Source: Thermoplasmata archaeon (GTDB lineage: Archaea; Thermoplasmatota; Thermoplasmata; Lutacidiplasmatales; UBA184). Taken from it: a stretch of DNA of 48,566 nt. A model generated the notes under the pieces. The model did not search any database. It had not been told where the DNA came from and was given only the letters and a program-made list of their open reading frames with translations. The stretch lies in NCBI GenBank assembly GCA_021796385.1, contig JAJYXQ010000061.1:4529-53094 (forward strand), read 5' to 3'. Positions within the stretch are counted from its first letter, which is position 1; every line of letters starts with the position of its first letter. Made by a program: the position numbers and the translations under genes. This document shows positions 8,260 to 16,378 of this stretch, in pieces.

Positions 8260-8955
8260 TTGAACGCTCCCCTCTTTGTTTGCGGGCTGACCGTCACCGT
8301 GGCCCTTGTCCTCTTGGTCTCCAGCGCCTCGGGTCTCGGTGCGAGCTTCTCCCCCGCAGGGGAAGGGGCGGCCACGTCGGCCGTCAGCTGCCCCGTGGTC
8401 CAACCCGCTTCGGGGAATGCGGGCCCGACCGTCGAATGCTATCTCAATGGGACCGGCGCACTCTCATGGGATCCCAACGCGCTGACGGCACCCTCGAATG
8501 CCACCATCATCTTCAATGTGGGCGAAGTGGGTGCGTTCAGTCATGACTTTGCCTTGGATGCGGTGGTGAATGACACCACGTTGCAGTCCTGGACGGCGAA
8601 CCCAAGCTCCGTATCCAACGCCCAGCTCAGTTCCTACTTTGCGAACCACACCGCGGTGAACTTAGCGGTGAACTCCCCCAGCCAACGGAACGTTTCAAAG
8701 CCCATCCACTTGACCGCCTCTCAAGGGACCTACTACTTCGTCTGCCTCGTTCCCGGACACTTTGAGTCGGGAATGTGGGGAACACTCAAGCTACAATCCA
8801 CAACTACGGGTGGTGGAAACGCTCCCGCCTCTCCGAACAATGAAACTCTCTACCTCGTCATCGGCGCATCCTTTGTGGTCGTGATCGCGGTTGCGATAGT
8901 TCTTGCGTTGCGGTTCGGCCGGAAGTATCCGACCGGAAAACCCCCCGTTCGGTGA
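8260..8955 (+). CDS. membrane-anchored blue copper protein (cupredoxin, sulfocyanin-like)
   Basis: A 231-residue predicted electron carrier. It starts with a TTG that directly precedes a signal-anchor segment (LFVCGLTVTVALVLLVSS); no better start is visible. The type 1 copper ligands are all present: His95 in FSHDF, and the C-terminal cluster C-x4-H-x4-M (CLVPGHFESGM, Cys162, His167, Met172). The spacing and the GMW after His resemble archaeal sulfocyanins and plastocyanin-like domains. A second hydrophobic helix near residues 197-217 and a basic tail anchor the C-terminus. Family knowledge places such proteins in archaeal aerobic electron transport on the outer membrane face, delivering electrons to a terminal oxidase. 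No oxidase gene lies in the window. Confidence 0.88.
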   Translation: MNAPLFVCGLTVTVALVLLVSSASGLGASFSPAGEGAATSAVSCPVVQPASGNAGPTVECYLNGTGALSWDPNALTAPSNATIIFNVGEVGAFSHDFALDAVVNDTTLQSWTANPSSVSNAQLSSYFANHTAVNLAVNSPSQRNVSKPIHLTASQGTYYFVCLVPGHFESGMWGTLKLQSTTTGGGNAPASPNNETLYLVIGASFVVVIAVAIVLALRFGRKYPTGKPPVR

Positions 8956-9123
8956 CTCGACTTACCCTGAGGGCAGGTCGGGAGTTGGCGTTCGTTCGCT
9001 TCAAGTCACGGTACTTGTGCGTCGGCGAGCGCCGTGCCCTCGCACCTCGTGAGGCTACCCACTCCACGATCTCGGTCCGTTCGCGGGCGACCTCTTCAGG
9101 GTCGTGCCGATGGCACGGTCCCG

Positions 9124-9693
9124 CTAGAGGCTTCGGTTGCGTGCGGGCTTGATCCCATGCCGTGGGCGAGGGGATTTGAGACGTGCGTCGGGAAGAGTCC
9201 TGGGCGAGGGGTCCAAGGGAGTGGACCCGATCTCCCACCGGTAGCAGAGTACACGCCGTTTCCCCTCCCGGTACATCTCTTGTTCCGGGGGGATGTCGTA
9301 GAGTCCGAGGAGTCGGGCCCCGAGTCGCTCGATCGTCCGTCGGGATGCCGTGTTCACCGGATCACACGTGAGGAGCAGGTGGGTGAGCCCATGGACACGC
9401 GCTATCCGGGTCACCAATCGGCAGGCCCTTTCAGCGTAATGGTGCCCCCGGTGGGGTTCGTTGACACCGTACCCGATGTGGCCCGGATAGAGCAATGCGT
9501 CGTCGGGGCCGATACGGAGCCGCATCTCTCCGATCTTCTTTCCCGTCGGGCGGAGGGTCAATGCGAAGGAGTACATCGGAACATACCCTTTCACCGGGTC
9601 GGCCGGAGTCGTCCCTGCTAGTACCACGCGGAGCTCTCCGTCCACAAGAGGAGGCGGATCGATGAACGAGAAGGGACGCGCACGATCTCCCAT
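9124..9693 (-). CDS. GNAT-family N-acetyltransferase
   Basis: A 189-residue protein from the ATG at 9693, which fits a TATA-like box 25 bases upstream. The GNAT core is visible: a beta strand GEMRLRIG, then YGVNEPHRGHHYAERACRLV, which corresponds to the acetyl-CoA pyrophosphate loop (R/Q-x-x-G-x-G/A variant), then LLLTCDPVNTASRRTIERLG typical of the RimJ/RimL-like subgroup that acetylates amines or protein N-termini. The substrate cannot be read from sequence. An upstream in-frame extension to 9885 overlaps hemC and is probably not translated. It is divergent from hemC with a 96-base gap. Confidence 0.8.
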   Translation of the reverse strand: MGDRARPFSFIDPPPLVDGELRVVLAGTTPADPVKGYVPMYSFALTLRPTGKKIGEMRLRIGPDDALLYPGHIGYGVNEPHRGHHYAERACRLVTRIARVHGLTHLLLTCDPVNTASRRTIERLGARLLGLYDIPPEQEMYREGKRRVLCYRWEIGSTPLDPSPRTLPDARLKSPRPRHGIKPARNRSL

Positions 9694-9714
9694 GCCTTGA
9701 CGAGACCCCCACAG

Positions 9715-9722
9715 TTCATATG
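9715..9722 (-). promoter_or_regulatory. TATA-like box of the GNAT gene
   Basis: CATATGAA on the minus strand, centred 25 bases before the ATG at 9693, supports that start and leaderless transcription. Confidence 0.4.
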
Positions 9723-9789
9723 CTGCGCCCAAGCGTGCCTGTTCGGAGAAGCTCAAAAGGGCAGTGGCCTTCACTGAGGATACCGGACG

Positions 9790-10707
9790 ATGTCCTCCTC
9801 CACCCAACCCGTCAAATGGACCCTTGCCGCGAGGGGAAGCCCACTCAGCCGAGTCCAGTCCAACGCTGCGAAGGCCGCGCTCCATCGAGCTTTCCCCGGA
9901 ACCGGTTTCTCGGAGCTATGGATCACCACGACCGGAGACCGGAAACGGGACTCCGGGCGGGAAGAGCTCCCGACCCCGGGCTTCTTCGAAAAGGAGGTCG
10001 ACCTCGCTGTCCTTGATGGGCGCGCCGACATCGCGGTCCATTCATCGAAGGACATCCCCTCGGATCTTCCGAAGGGCTTGGCGATCATCGCGGCGCTCCC
10101 GCGCGGGCCTCCCGGCGACGTGCTCGTGGGGTGGGACGGTCGGCCTCCCTCCATCGGTGCGCTCCCCGCGGGCTTCCGGGTGGGTACCTCCAGCGTCCGC
10201 CGACGTGCAATGGTGCGCTACTCATCGCCGGAAGCGGAAACGGTGTTCGTGCGGGGGAACGTGGGGACGCGGGTCGAGAAGCTGAAGGGCGGCGCCTGCG
10301 ACGCCCTCATCCTCGCCGAAGCGGGCCTCGAGCGGCTCGGGCTCGACCCCCCCTTCCGCCGGTTGGCACTCTCCAGCTTTCCACCCGCCCCGGGCCAGGG
10401 TATCATGGCGCTTGTCGCGAGCGAGGAGCGGTTCCCTGACTTCGAACCGATGCGGACTTCCGCACGTGAAGCATGGTGGGAGCTCCTTGCCGAGAGGGCT
10501 TTCCTATCCGCGATCGGTGGGGGATGTTCGAAGGCCCTGGGAGGTCACGCCGACTACGCCCGGAAGGCTTTCGTGGCCGCCGAATGGGCCGAGGATGGCT
10601 CTAGTAGACGAAAGATAGCGCTGCACGAACCGGAGTCCGATCCCCAGGTTCTCGGAGAACGGGCGGCCAGCCTCCTCAAAAAAGCCCGGTGGGTGAGGCG
10701 TCGATGA
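9790..10707 (+). CDS. hemC: hydroxymethylbilane synthase (porphobilinogen deaminase)
   Basis: A 305-residue enzyme joining four porphobilinogens into hydroxymethylbilane, the linear tetrapyrrole precursor. Signatures: LAARGSPLSRVQS at the N-terminus, AVHSSKDIPSDLP, GTSSVRRRA, FVRGNVGTRVEKL, APGQGIMAL, and GGGCSKALGGHA carrying the Cys that binds the dipyrromethane cofactor. Length is normal. The stop overlaps the hemE start as ATGA, so the two form a translationally coupled pair. No hemD, hemB or hemL is in the window, so early steps must be encoded elsewhere. Confidence 0.95.
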   Translation: MSSSTQPVKWTLAARGSPLSRVQSNAAKAALHRAFPGTGFSELWITTTGDRKRDSGREELPTPGFFEKEVDLAVLDGRADIAVHSSKDIPSDLPKGLAIIAALPRGPPGDVLVGWDGRPPSIGALPAGFRVGTSSVRRRAMVRYSSPEAETVFVRGNVGTRVEKLKGGACDALILAEAGLERLGLDPPFRRLALSSFPPAPGQGIMALVASEERFPDFEPMRTSAREAWWELLAERAFLSAIGGGCSKALGGHADYARKAFVAAEWAEDGSSRRKIALHEPESDPQVLGERAASLLKKARWVRRR

Positions 10708-11720
10708 ACCGGCGCTTCTTGGATGTCCTCTCGGGAGAGGAACCCGATGCTACCCCGATCTGGCTCATGCGCCAGGCGGGCCGTTATCTTCCCGGGTACC
10801 GAAAGCTGCGGGAGACCCATGATATTCTCGAACTGGCCAAGGACCCGGACCTCGCTGCGCAGGTGGCCGAGGAGCCCCTGACGCTTTTCGATCTCGACGC
10901 GGCGATAGTCTTTGCGGACATCATCCATCCGCTCGAGGGTCTTGGCGTGGAGGTGCGGTTGGATGCGGGACAGGGCCCTCGCATCGAGAACCCCGTGCGC
11001 GGTCTGACGGACCTCGCCCGCCTTCGCACCCCGCTGGATGCCGAGGGGCAGACGGGATTCGTCGGGCAGACGATCCGGCGCCTGCGGGAGCGGACCGACC
11101 GGCCCGTCATCGGGTTCTCCGCATCCCCCTTCACCCTCGCATGCTACCTTGTGCAGGGGCGGCACGAACGCGACTTTCCCGCGATGCGCCGCCTGCTCTC
11201 CTCCGACCCTGAGTTCGTCCGGCAGCTCATGATGGTCCTCTCCGCAGCAACCATCGAGTACGTGCAGATGCAGGAACGGGCCGGGGCTCACGCGATCCAG
11301 ATCTTCGACACTTGGGCGGGCATCCTTTCCGCCGACCAGTACGCGACCCATGTATCGCCCTATCTCGGAGAGATCCTGACCTCGGTCGATGTCCCCACGA
11401 TCTACTTCTCCACGGGGTCTTCCCATCTGTTGCCGCTCGAATCCAGCCTGGGAGCCACCGCGCTCAGCGTGGATTGGCGCGTCCCGCTGGACGAGGTGCA
11501 CCGGGTGACGGGGGACGGGACCGTGTTGCAGGGGAACCTCGACCCTGCCGCTCTGCTCGGCACACCGGAGTCCTTGGAATCCGCCGCACGGGAGGTGCTC
11601 TCTCGGGTCCCCTCCGGCGCGGGGCACATTTTCAACCTTGGGCACGGGGTGCTGCCAGAGACCGATCCGCAACAAGTGAAGCGTTTGGTGGATCTCGTGC
11701 ACGCCGCCTCACGCGAGTAG
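10704..11720 (+). CDS. hemE: uroporphyrinogen decarboxylase
   Basis: A 338-residue enzyme removing four acetate carboxyls from uroporphyrinogen III to give coproporphyrinogen III. Characteristic segments: PIWLMRQAGRYLPGYRKLR near the N-terminus, LFDLDAAIVFADIIHPLEGLG, IGFSASPFTLACYLVQG, IQIFDTWAGILSADQY, LSVDWRVPL, LQGNLDPAALLG and HIFNLGHGVLPETDP. The ATG at 10704 overlaps the hemC stop (ATGA); a GTG 15 bases earlier is less likely. Its presence together with hemH and hemY elsewhere in the window argues for a copro- or protoporphyrin route. The alternative siroheme route to heme skips HemE. Confidence 0.96.
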   Translation: MNRRFLDVLSGEEPDATPIWLMRQAGRYLPGYRKLRETHDILELAKDPDLAAQVAEEPLTLFDLDAAIVFADIIHPLEGLGVEVRLDAGQGPRIENPVRGLTDLARLRTPLDAEGQTGFVGQTIRRLRERTDRPVIGFSASPFTLACYLVQGRHERDFPAMRRLLSSDPEFVRQLMMVLSAATIEYVQMQERAGAHAIQIFDTWAGILSADQYATHVSPYLGEILTSVDVPTIYFSTGSSHLLPLESSLGATALSVDWRVPLDEVHRVTGDGTVLQGNLDPAALLGTPESLESAAREVLSRVPSGAGHIFNLGHGVLPETDPQQVKRLVDLVHAASRE

Positions 11721-11742
11721 GGCGTCCTTGCCCCCCACCGCC

Positions 11743-11750
11743 CTTTATCT
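11743..11750 (+). promoter_or_regulatory. TATA-like box of the PAC2 gene
   Basis: CTTTATCT is centred 30 bases before the ATG at 11777, just after the hemE stop, so the PAC2 gene has its own leaderless promoter. Confidence 0.55.
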
Positions 11751-11776
11751 CTCTCCGTGTCTTGGTATCGCAAAAG

Positions 11777-12607
11777 ATGAACGGCACGGATGACGAGGGG
11801 ATTCCCGCCGTCGGACCCCAACCCCGGAGTAGCCTTCCCCCCTGGCCCGTGAAGATCGAGGTGCGGGGAACTTCCGAGATGTTGAAGGACTCCATGCTGA
11901 TCGTGGGGTTCCCGACGCATGGACTGGTCGGCTCCATCACCACGGCGTTCCTCGTGGATGCTTTGAAGATGGCCCCACTCGCCGAGGTGGACTCCGAGGC
12001 GCTTCCACCCACGGTGACGATGCGGGATGGTCTCGTCGAATCACCGATCCATATCTACGCAAGCGGGGTCGTCTGCGGCCCGGACAAGAAGTGCAGCCAG
12101 CTTCTCGTCGCCGTTTCGGAGATCCAACCGGAACCTGCGCTCCTCAATCCCCTCGGCACGGCGATCGTAGCTTGGGCTGAGGACCGCGGAGTGCGGATGA
12201 TCCTCGTGGTCGAGGGGGAACCCACGGAGACGCCTTCCGCACAGGAGCAACTGCAGGTGGTGGCGATAGCCAACAAGGCGGGAGCGTCCATCCTGAAGTC
12301 GAGCGGCTTCCTCCCGGCTTCCGGAATGCTCACCGGCTTCGGCGCGGCGATCCTGCGGGCCGGGCTCCATCGGGAGATCCCCATCCTCTGCCTGGTGGCC
12401 GAGACGACCGGGGGCCACCCCGATGCCCGGGCCGCCGCGAAGATCATCGAGTCCATCCAACCCATGGTACCTCAGATATCACTCGACCCAGAACCGCTGC
12501 GCCAGCAAGCGCAATTGATCGAAGCCGCCCAGCGCAAGGTGCTACAAGGCCACCGGGACTCCGTGCGGCGGCTAACCTCCTCCGAACCCGCTGACATGTA
12601 CCGCTAA
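11777..12607 (+). CDS. PAC2 family protein (proteasome assembly chaperone-like)
   Basis: A 276-residue cytosolic protein. The PAC2 fold is recognisable from MLIVGFPTHGLVGSITTAFLVDAL near residues 42-65, ASGVVCGPDKKCSQLLVAVSEI, VRMILVVEGEPTE, ASGMLTGFGAAIL and PILCLVAETTGGHPDARAAAKIIE. In eukaryotes such domains assist 20S proteasome assembly; archaeal members are widespread but their role is little characterised. The start was chosen from the TATA-like box; the longer frame back to 11312 overlaps hemE and is not used. A C-terminal helical tail (RQQAQLIEAAQRKVLQGH) resembles that of other archaeal members. Confidence 0.88.
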   Translation: MNGTDDEGIPAVGPQPRSSLPPWPVKIEVRGTSEMLKDSMLIVGFPTHGLVGSITTAFLVDALKMAPLAEVDSEALPPTVTMRDGLVESPIHIYASGVVCGPDKKCSQLLVAVSEIQPEPALLNPLGTAIVAWAEDRGVRMILVVEGEPTETPSAQEQLQVVAIANKAGASILKSSGFLPASGMLTGFGAAILRAGLHREIPILCLVAETTGGHPDARAAAKIIESIQPMVPQISLDPEPLRQQAQLIEAAQRKVLQGHRDSVRRLTSSEPADMYR

Positions 12608-12841
12608 AGCGATCTCGGGCCACGGACCGGGCTACTGCTCTCTCCCCCTCGATCCGTGTATCGGTTGAAGGATCTGGCGCCCTGCCATCATATCGGCAGG
12701 CCTTTGCCCCAGCCTGCCATAGCTCGAAACTCCTATGGAGGGGCTAACCCCGGAGTTGGAACGTCGGTTCTGCGCGACCTGGGTGTTCCTCTGGGCGAGG
12801 AGCTTATCGCACGACGTCGGCAACCCCGGGTCGAGACAGCC
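12608..12841. other. structured non-coding region with mutually exclusive hairpins
   Basis: No family-recognisable protein is seen on either strand. The DNA holds the ordered elements CCTGCC (12681-12686), GGCAGG (12695-12700) and CCTGCC (12713-12718), where the middle element can pair with either neighbour but not both. It is followed at 12728-12757 by a 10-bp stem made of AACTCC/GGAGTT and GGGG/CCCC with a 6-base bulge and a CTAA loop. This could be the 3' leader or trailer of the neighbouring mini-ORF (minus strand) or an independent RNA; the sequence matches no RNA family I recognise. Confidence 0.4.
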
Positions 12842-12883
12842 TCATTCCTTCTTCTTGTTCTTACAGCCGCAGGTTTCGCACAT
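12842..12883 (-). CDS. 13-residue cysteine-rich mini-ORF (MCETCGC...)
   Basis: Reads MCETCGCKNKKKE from the ATG at 12883 to a TGA. A strong GGAGGT ribosome site lies six bases upstream. An in-frame ATG two codons earlier (12889) is too close to that site. The CxxCGC motif placed right at the N-terminus is the same arrangement as the nickel-binding N-terminus of HypB hydrogenase maturation GTPases, followed here only by a lysine-rich tail. It lies 78 bases past the end of the HTH_10 regulator gene on the same strand. It may be a metal-binding mini-protein; it is too short for certainty. Confidence 0.45.
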   Translation of the reverse strand: MCETCGCKNKKKE

Positions 12884-12966
12884 GGACATACCTCCATTGG
12901 GACGGGAGTGGTAGCCAAGGTATGAGTGACATGGCGAAACGTCTAGACAACCTTGAGTTGCTCAGA

Positions 12967-13674
12967 TCACGTTCGTGGTTCGAGGATCTTCTTCTCGATC
13001 ACGGCCAGCGTCACGGATAGGGTCGAGATGGCCACCCCCATCTTCGCAGCGAGCTGAGTGAGGGAGATTCGGCGCGGGACGTCAAAATACCCCTCAGCCA
13101 ACGCCCGCCGCAGGACCTCTTCTTGGCGCGGGCTCAACAGGGCCGGTTCCCCTGAGGATGAGCCATGCCGCACTCCCAGTACCTGGACCCGGTCCGTGAG
13201 CTTCCCCAAAGTGTCGAGGAGTTGGCGAACCTTTCCCTCCGGACCGACCACGTTCCATGTGGCCACTCCGTTCTGGATCGGGAACGGAAAGTGCCGGACG
13301 AGCCGGAGCCGTCGGAGTATCGGTATGAACGTGGTGCCGCGGAAGATGACACGGCACGTCTCCGAGTTCCCGGTCGTGCCTAAGAGCTCCACATCCCGTA
13401 CGCTCGCCAACCGTCGGATCTCCTCGCTCCATCCGCCTCCTTCAGGTTCCTCCGGAGCAGAGATACGGACCTCCAACAAGGTCGTTCCCCGCCCCAGTTC
13501 AAGGCGGTCGAGCACATCCATACGAAGCTCGGGATGAGCGAGCGTGAACTGGCTCATCCACGACGCGTCGGGCATTGGGACTTGAATCCGGCATGTGAGG
13601 ATCGAAGGAGGTTCGGGAGGTGTCAGCGTCTGCCTCTTGGGCGATCGAGCGAGCTTCCTCTTTCGCGCCGTCAT
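12967..13674 (-). CDS. HTH_10 (bacterioopsin activator-type) transcriptional regulator
   Basis: A 235-residue protein. The last 55 residues form the HTH_10 domain: LSPRQEEVLRRALAEGYFDV, then PRRISLTQLAAKMGVAISTL and SVTLAVIEKKIL. The first 20 residues are basic (TARKRKLARSPKRQ). The middle (residues 30-170) is an alpha/beta sensor-like part of the type common in archaeal Bat-like regulators, with no cofactor motif that I can name. The ATG at 13674 follows a TATA-like box by 39 bases, leaving a leader of about 13 bases. It is one of three regulators of this type in the window. Targets are unknown; the mini-ORF lies downstream. Confidence 0.88.
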   Translation of the reverse strand: MTARKRKLARSPKRQTLTPPEPPSILTCRIQVPMPDASWMSQFTLAHPELRMDVLDRLELGRGTTLLEVRISAPEEPEGGGWSEEIRRLASVRDVELLGTTGNSETCRVIFRGTTFIPILRRLRLVRHFPFPIQNGVATWNVVGPEGKVRQLLDTLGKLTDRVQVLGVRHGSSSGEPALLSPRQEEVLRRALAEGYFDVPRRISLTQLAAKMGVAISTLSVTLAVIEKKILEPRT

Positions 13675-13708
13675 GGGGTCCCGCAGGGCAACGTCGAGAA
13701 CCCGCACG

Positions 13709-13716
13709 CATTTATG
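13709..13716 (-). promoter_or_regulatory. TATA-like box of the HTH_10 regulator
   Basis: CATAAATG on the minus strand, 39 bases before the ATG at 13674, predicting a short leader. Confidence 0.45.
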
Positions 13717-13819
13717 AGCCCACGGGACACCCTCCCGCACGCGTCAGTTTGCGCTCCCGCAATTGAAACGTCTAGGGGAAACACGGAAGCCGGGGAACCT
13801 AGTGATACATGCTGGGACC

Positions 13820-14209
13820 ATGCCGGAGAATCATGGCAACGATAGTCGGGGTGCCTTCAAGATCCACATAAAGCGTGTCTACGAGGCCCCTTCTTCCCAG
13901 GATGGGACAAGGGTTCTGATAGACCCCTTCTGGCCACGGGGGATCAGCAAAGTGCGCGCTCGTGTGGACGAGTGGCGCCGGGACCTCGCCCCGAGCGAGG
14001 AGCTCCGGGAATGGTACGGGCACAAGCCCGCGCGGTTCGCTCGCTTCCGCGCCCGATATCGGGGTGAACTCCTGCAGCATACCGAGGCGATTGCCGAGCT
14101 CATCGTGAAGGCGGAAGTTGGGACCCTGACGCTCGTGTTCGCTGCCCGGGATACCGATCGGTGCAATGCTAGCGTGCTGAAGGAACTGCTCGAGGAAAAT
14201 CTGAGCTGA
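13820..14209 (+). CDS. DUF488 family protein
   Basis: A 129-residue protein with the DUF488 pattern: IKRVYEAPSSQDGTRVLIDP, FWPRGISKVRARVDEWRRDL, APSEELREWYGHKPARFARF, then a C-terminal LTLVFAARDTDRCNASVLKE corresponding to the usual 'TLLYAARD..HNHA..L' ending, with Cys in place of His. The function of the family is not established. The ATG at 13820 fits family length; the frame continues upstream to a TTG at 13763 without support. It is convergent with the NDH-2 gene. Confidence 0.88.
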   Translation: MPENHGNDSRGAFKIHIKRVYEAPSSQDGTRVLIDPFWPRGISKVRARVDEWRRDLAPSEELREWYGHKPARFARFRARYRGELLQHTEAIAELIVKAEVGTLTLVFAARDTDRCNASVLKELLEENLS

Positions 14210-14233
14210 TACCGTCTCGCGATAGAGGGAGTA

Positions 14234-15448
14234 TCACAGACCCCAAGGCCAGACACCGTGACCCCGGGTCAATGCGTATTCCCTTTCCACCGCCACCTTG
14301 AGCAGATGGGCTGGCGTCCCCCATATCGGGATGCGGTGCACCACACCGACCGCGCTCTTCTCGCCGACGGAGACCAAGGTGGAGGTCTCCCGGTAGTGGA
14401 AGGGCACCAGCGGGTGGCCTTTCAGACGGGCCACGATGTTACGGGCCGCGTACGGGGCTTCCGCGAGGGCGGCCTGCGCGGTGGCAGGGACAGGAATGCC
14501 GGAGAGGGGATCCTCGAGTTCGATAACATCACCGACCCCGAATACGCCGGGCCATCCCGGGAGTTCCAGGGTGGCTTCGACCCGCAACCGGCCCCCGTGA
14601 CCGTGGGGTATCGGGAGGTTCCGTAGGACCGGAGGAGCCTCGATCCCCGCACACCAGATGCACACATCGAAGGGGAGGACGGTACCATCTTCGAGTGCAA
14701 GTTCATGGGGAGCGACGGAACGTACGTTGCGACCCTCCACCAACCGGACCCCTTCTTTCATCAGGAGCGCGCGGGCACGCCGGATGGACGTCTCATCCAA
14801 GCCCATCAGGAAGGGGACAGATCCGGTGACGAGGTCTACCGAGGGTCTCGGAGCATTCCCGGGGGTTCCCGTGGACCAGTGGGCGTCCGCGATCTCCGAG
14901 GCGACCTCGGTCCCAGTCGAACCACCACCCACCACGACGATGTGAGGGCCCCGGGGGGAAGGTCCGGATGCGAGCTCCTTCACGTACTGTTGGATCGACT
15001 GGGCGGCCTGCATGGCATCCTTGAGGGAGTAGACCTTGCACGTGTACTGTTCGGCCCCGGGAATGTGGTAGTAGGCCGGCACACTGCCGAGGGCGATGGC
15101 CAGGGTGGAGTACGACAGGCTACGGGGGCCCACCTGAACGGTACGGGACCCGAGATCGATAGACTCAACGGTCCCCTCGAAGAACTCCGTCGGGGTGCTC
15201 GTGCTTCCCAGAGCGGTACGGACCGGGGTGGACCAACGGTTCACACCCTGACGCCCCCGTACCATCTGATCGAGCTTGAAGAGCTCGTTGCGGAAGACAT
15301 GTTCAGGAAGGCGGTCGATGATCGTCACCCGGGTCCGTTGTCGGGTTAGATGGGATATCCATTGGGCAACTGAAACCCCCGCATACCCTGCCCCCAGCAC
15401 CAGCACCGGGTCTGGTTCTTGCCCCCCTTGAACCTTGGATCGCGGCAT
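14234..15448 (-). CDS. NAD(P)/FAD-dependent NDH-2-type dehydrogenase
   Basis: A 404-residue flavoprotein that probably oxidises NADH and passes electrons to quinone, or is a related sulfide/ferredoxin-type oxidoreductase. Two dinucleotide folds are clear: VLVLGAGYAGVSVAQ at the N-terminus for FAD and HIVVVGGGSTGTEVASEIAD near residue 165 for NADH. The FAD-closing motif GVFGVGDVIEL is present. TLAIALGSVPAYYHIPG matches the NDH-2/sulfide-quinone reductase superfamily. No sulfide-quinone-reductase cysteine pair was seen, favouring NDH-2. The ATG at 15448 is chosen for its GAGGGG ribosome site; another ATG lies two codons earlier. The C-terminus ends without an obvious membrane helix. Confidence 0.88.
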   Translation of the reverse strand: MPRSKVQGGQEPDPVLVLGAGYAGVSVAQWISHLTRQRTRVTIIDRLPEHVFRNELFKLDQMVRGRQGVNRWSTPVRTALGSTSTPTEFFEGTVESIDLGSRTVQVGPRSLSYSTLAIALGSVPAYYHIPGAEQYTCKVYSLKDAMQAAQSIQQYVKELASGPSPRGPHIVVVGGGSTGTEVASEIADAHWSTGTPGNAPRPSVDLVTGSVPFLMGLDETSIRRARALLMKEGVRLVEGRNVRSVAPHELALEDGTVLPFDVCIWCAGIEAPPVLRNLPIPHGHGGRLRVEATLELPGWPGVFGVGDVIELEDPLSGIPVPATAQAALAEAPYAARNIVARLKGHPLVPFHYRETSTLVSVGEKSAVGVVHRIPIWGTPAHLLKVAVEREYALTRGHGVWPWGL

Positions 15449-15488
15449 TACCATACCCCTCAGGCGGTGCTCAGGGCAGTACCGCACT

Positions 15489-16328
15489 TCAACTCACTCT
15501 GCCGCCATCATCCGCCCAAGCGCCCAACAAGGAGGCCGGGACATCCATCGATGTCGCGTCTTCGGTGCCCGCCTCCGTCCGGTGACGGGGGCAGTAGTAG
15601 TCCACTTGCAGGTGGATCAAACCTTCGTGATCGGAGCCGGGCTTACGGGAGTGCATGCTCCATCCCCCATCCGGTGCAAGCAGGGCCAGACGCCCCCCGC
15701 GGCCGGGAACCACTTCTCCGGTAGCGGTCTCCGGGCACCCTGGTGTGGCACAATGCACTGTGATCGAGGTGCGGGCTTGACCGGCCGCCGCGGCCAAGTA
15801 CCGGTGGATGTGCTGCTCGAGGTCCGCCAAGGCTGCCTGGGAACTTGTGAACTGCGCGGCGACCCGTTGCGAGGTGTCCTCCGGAAGCGCGGTGATGAGA
15901 CAGGAGAGCGGGTAGTCTCGCTCGAAGGTGAGCATCGCATAGGTCCGGTTGGCAATGGTATCCAAACCTTCAGCGATCCGCGCCCGGTCCCCATCGCTCC
16001 AGCCCGCCGAGTCGGCGAGGGATGACCGGAACTCGCCGATCTGGTGGAGGAGGCTGGCATGCTCTTCGATCAAATGGTCGAGGTGGGGATGGCACGTCTC
16101 CATGGCCACGGGGCGTGCCGCGGGCTCGAGCTCGTGGTCGAAGCGGGCGGAGTGGAGGGTGAGATACTGCTCGAGCAGTCGGAGGCCTTCCGAGACCTCC
16201 CCCGGGAACACTTCCTTCCCGGACTTGATCAGCTCGGACAGTTCCAGTAGCCGTTCCAGCAGCCCCTGGGTCGTGTCGTTCTCTCGCTGTAGCTCTTCCA
16301 ATGGTTCATCGTTTGGTTCTTCGGACAT
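15489..16328 (-). CDS. hemerythrin-like HHE-domain protein with C-terminal cysteine-containing part
   Basis: A 279-residue protein. The first 190 residues are helical with the metal-ligand pattern of hemerythrin HHE domains: LQRENDTTQGLLERLLEL, LTLHSARFDHELEP and CHPHLDHLIEEHASLLHQI. Such domains bind a di-iron centre used for oxygen or NO sensing or carriage. The last 70 residues hold four cysteines in CATPGC and YYCPRHR contexts, possibly a zinc site. ATG 16328 is chosen over 16337 because a GGAG ribosome site is nine bases away. It follows a second hemerythrin-like gene by 50 bases and precedes the NDH-2 gene by 40 bases, suggesting one transcription unit. Confidence 0.75.
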   Translation of the reverse strand: MSEEPNDEPLEELQRENDTTQGLLERLLELSELIKSGKEVFPGEVSEGLRLLEQYLTLHSARFDHELEPAARPVAMETCHPHLDHLIEEHASLLHQIGEFRSSLADSAGWSDGDRARIAEGLDTIANRTYAMLTFERDYPLSCLITALPEDTSQRVAAQFTSSQAALADLEQHIHRYLAAAAGQARTSITVHCATPGCPETATGEVVPGRGGRLALLAPDGGWSMHSRKPGSDHEGLIHLQVDYYCPRHRTEAGTEDATSMDVPASLLGAWADDGGRVS

Positions 16329-16378
16329 TGTTATCATCTCCTGACCTGGAATGTGGATTCGCCGGGGTGTTCCTCGGC

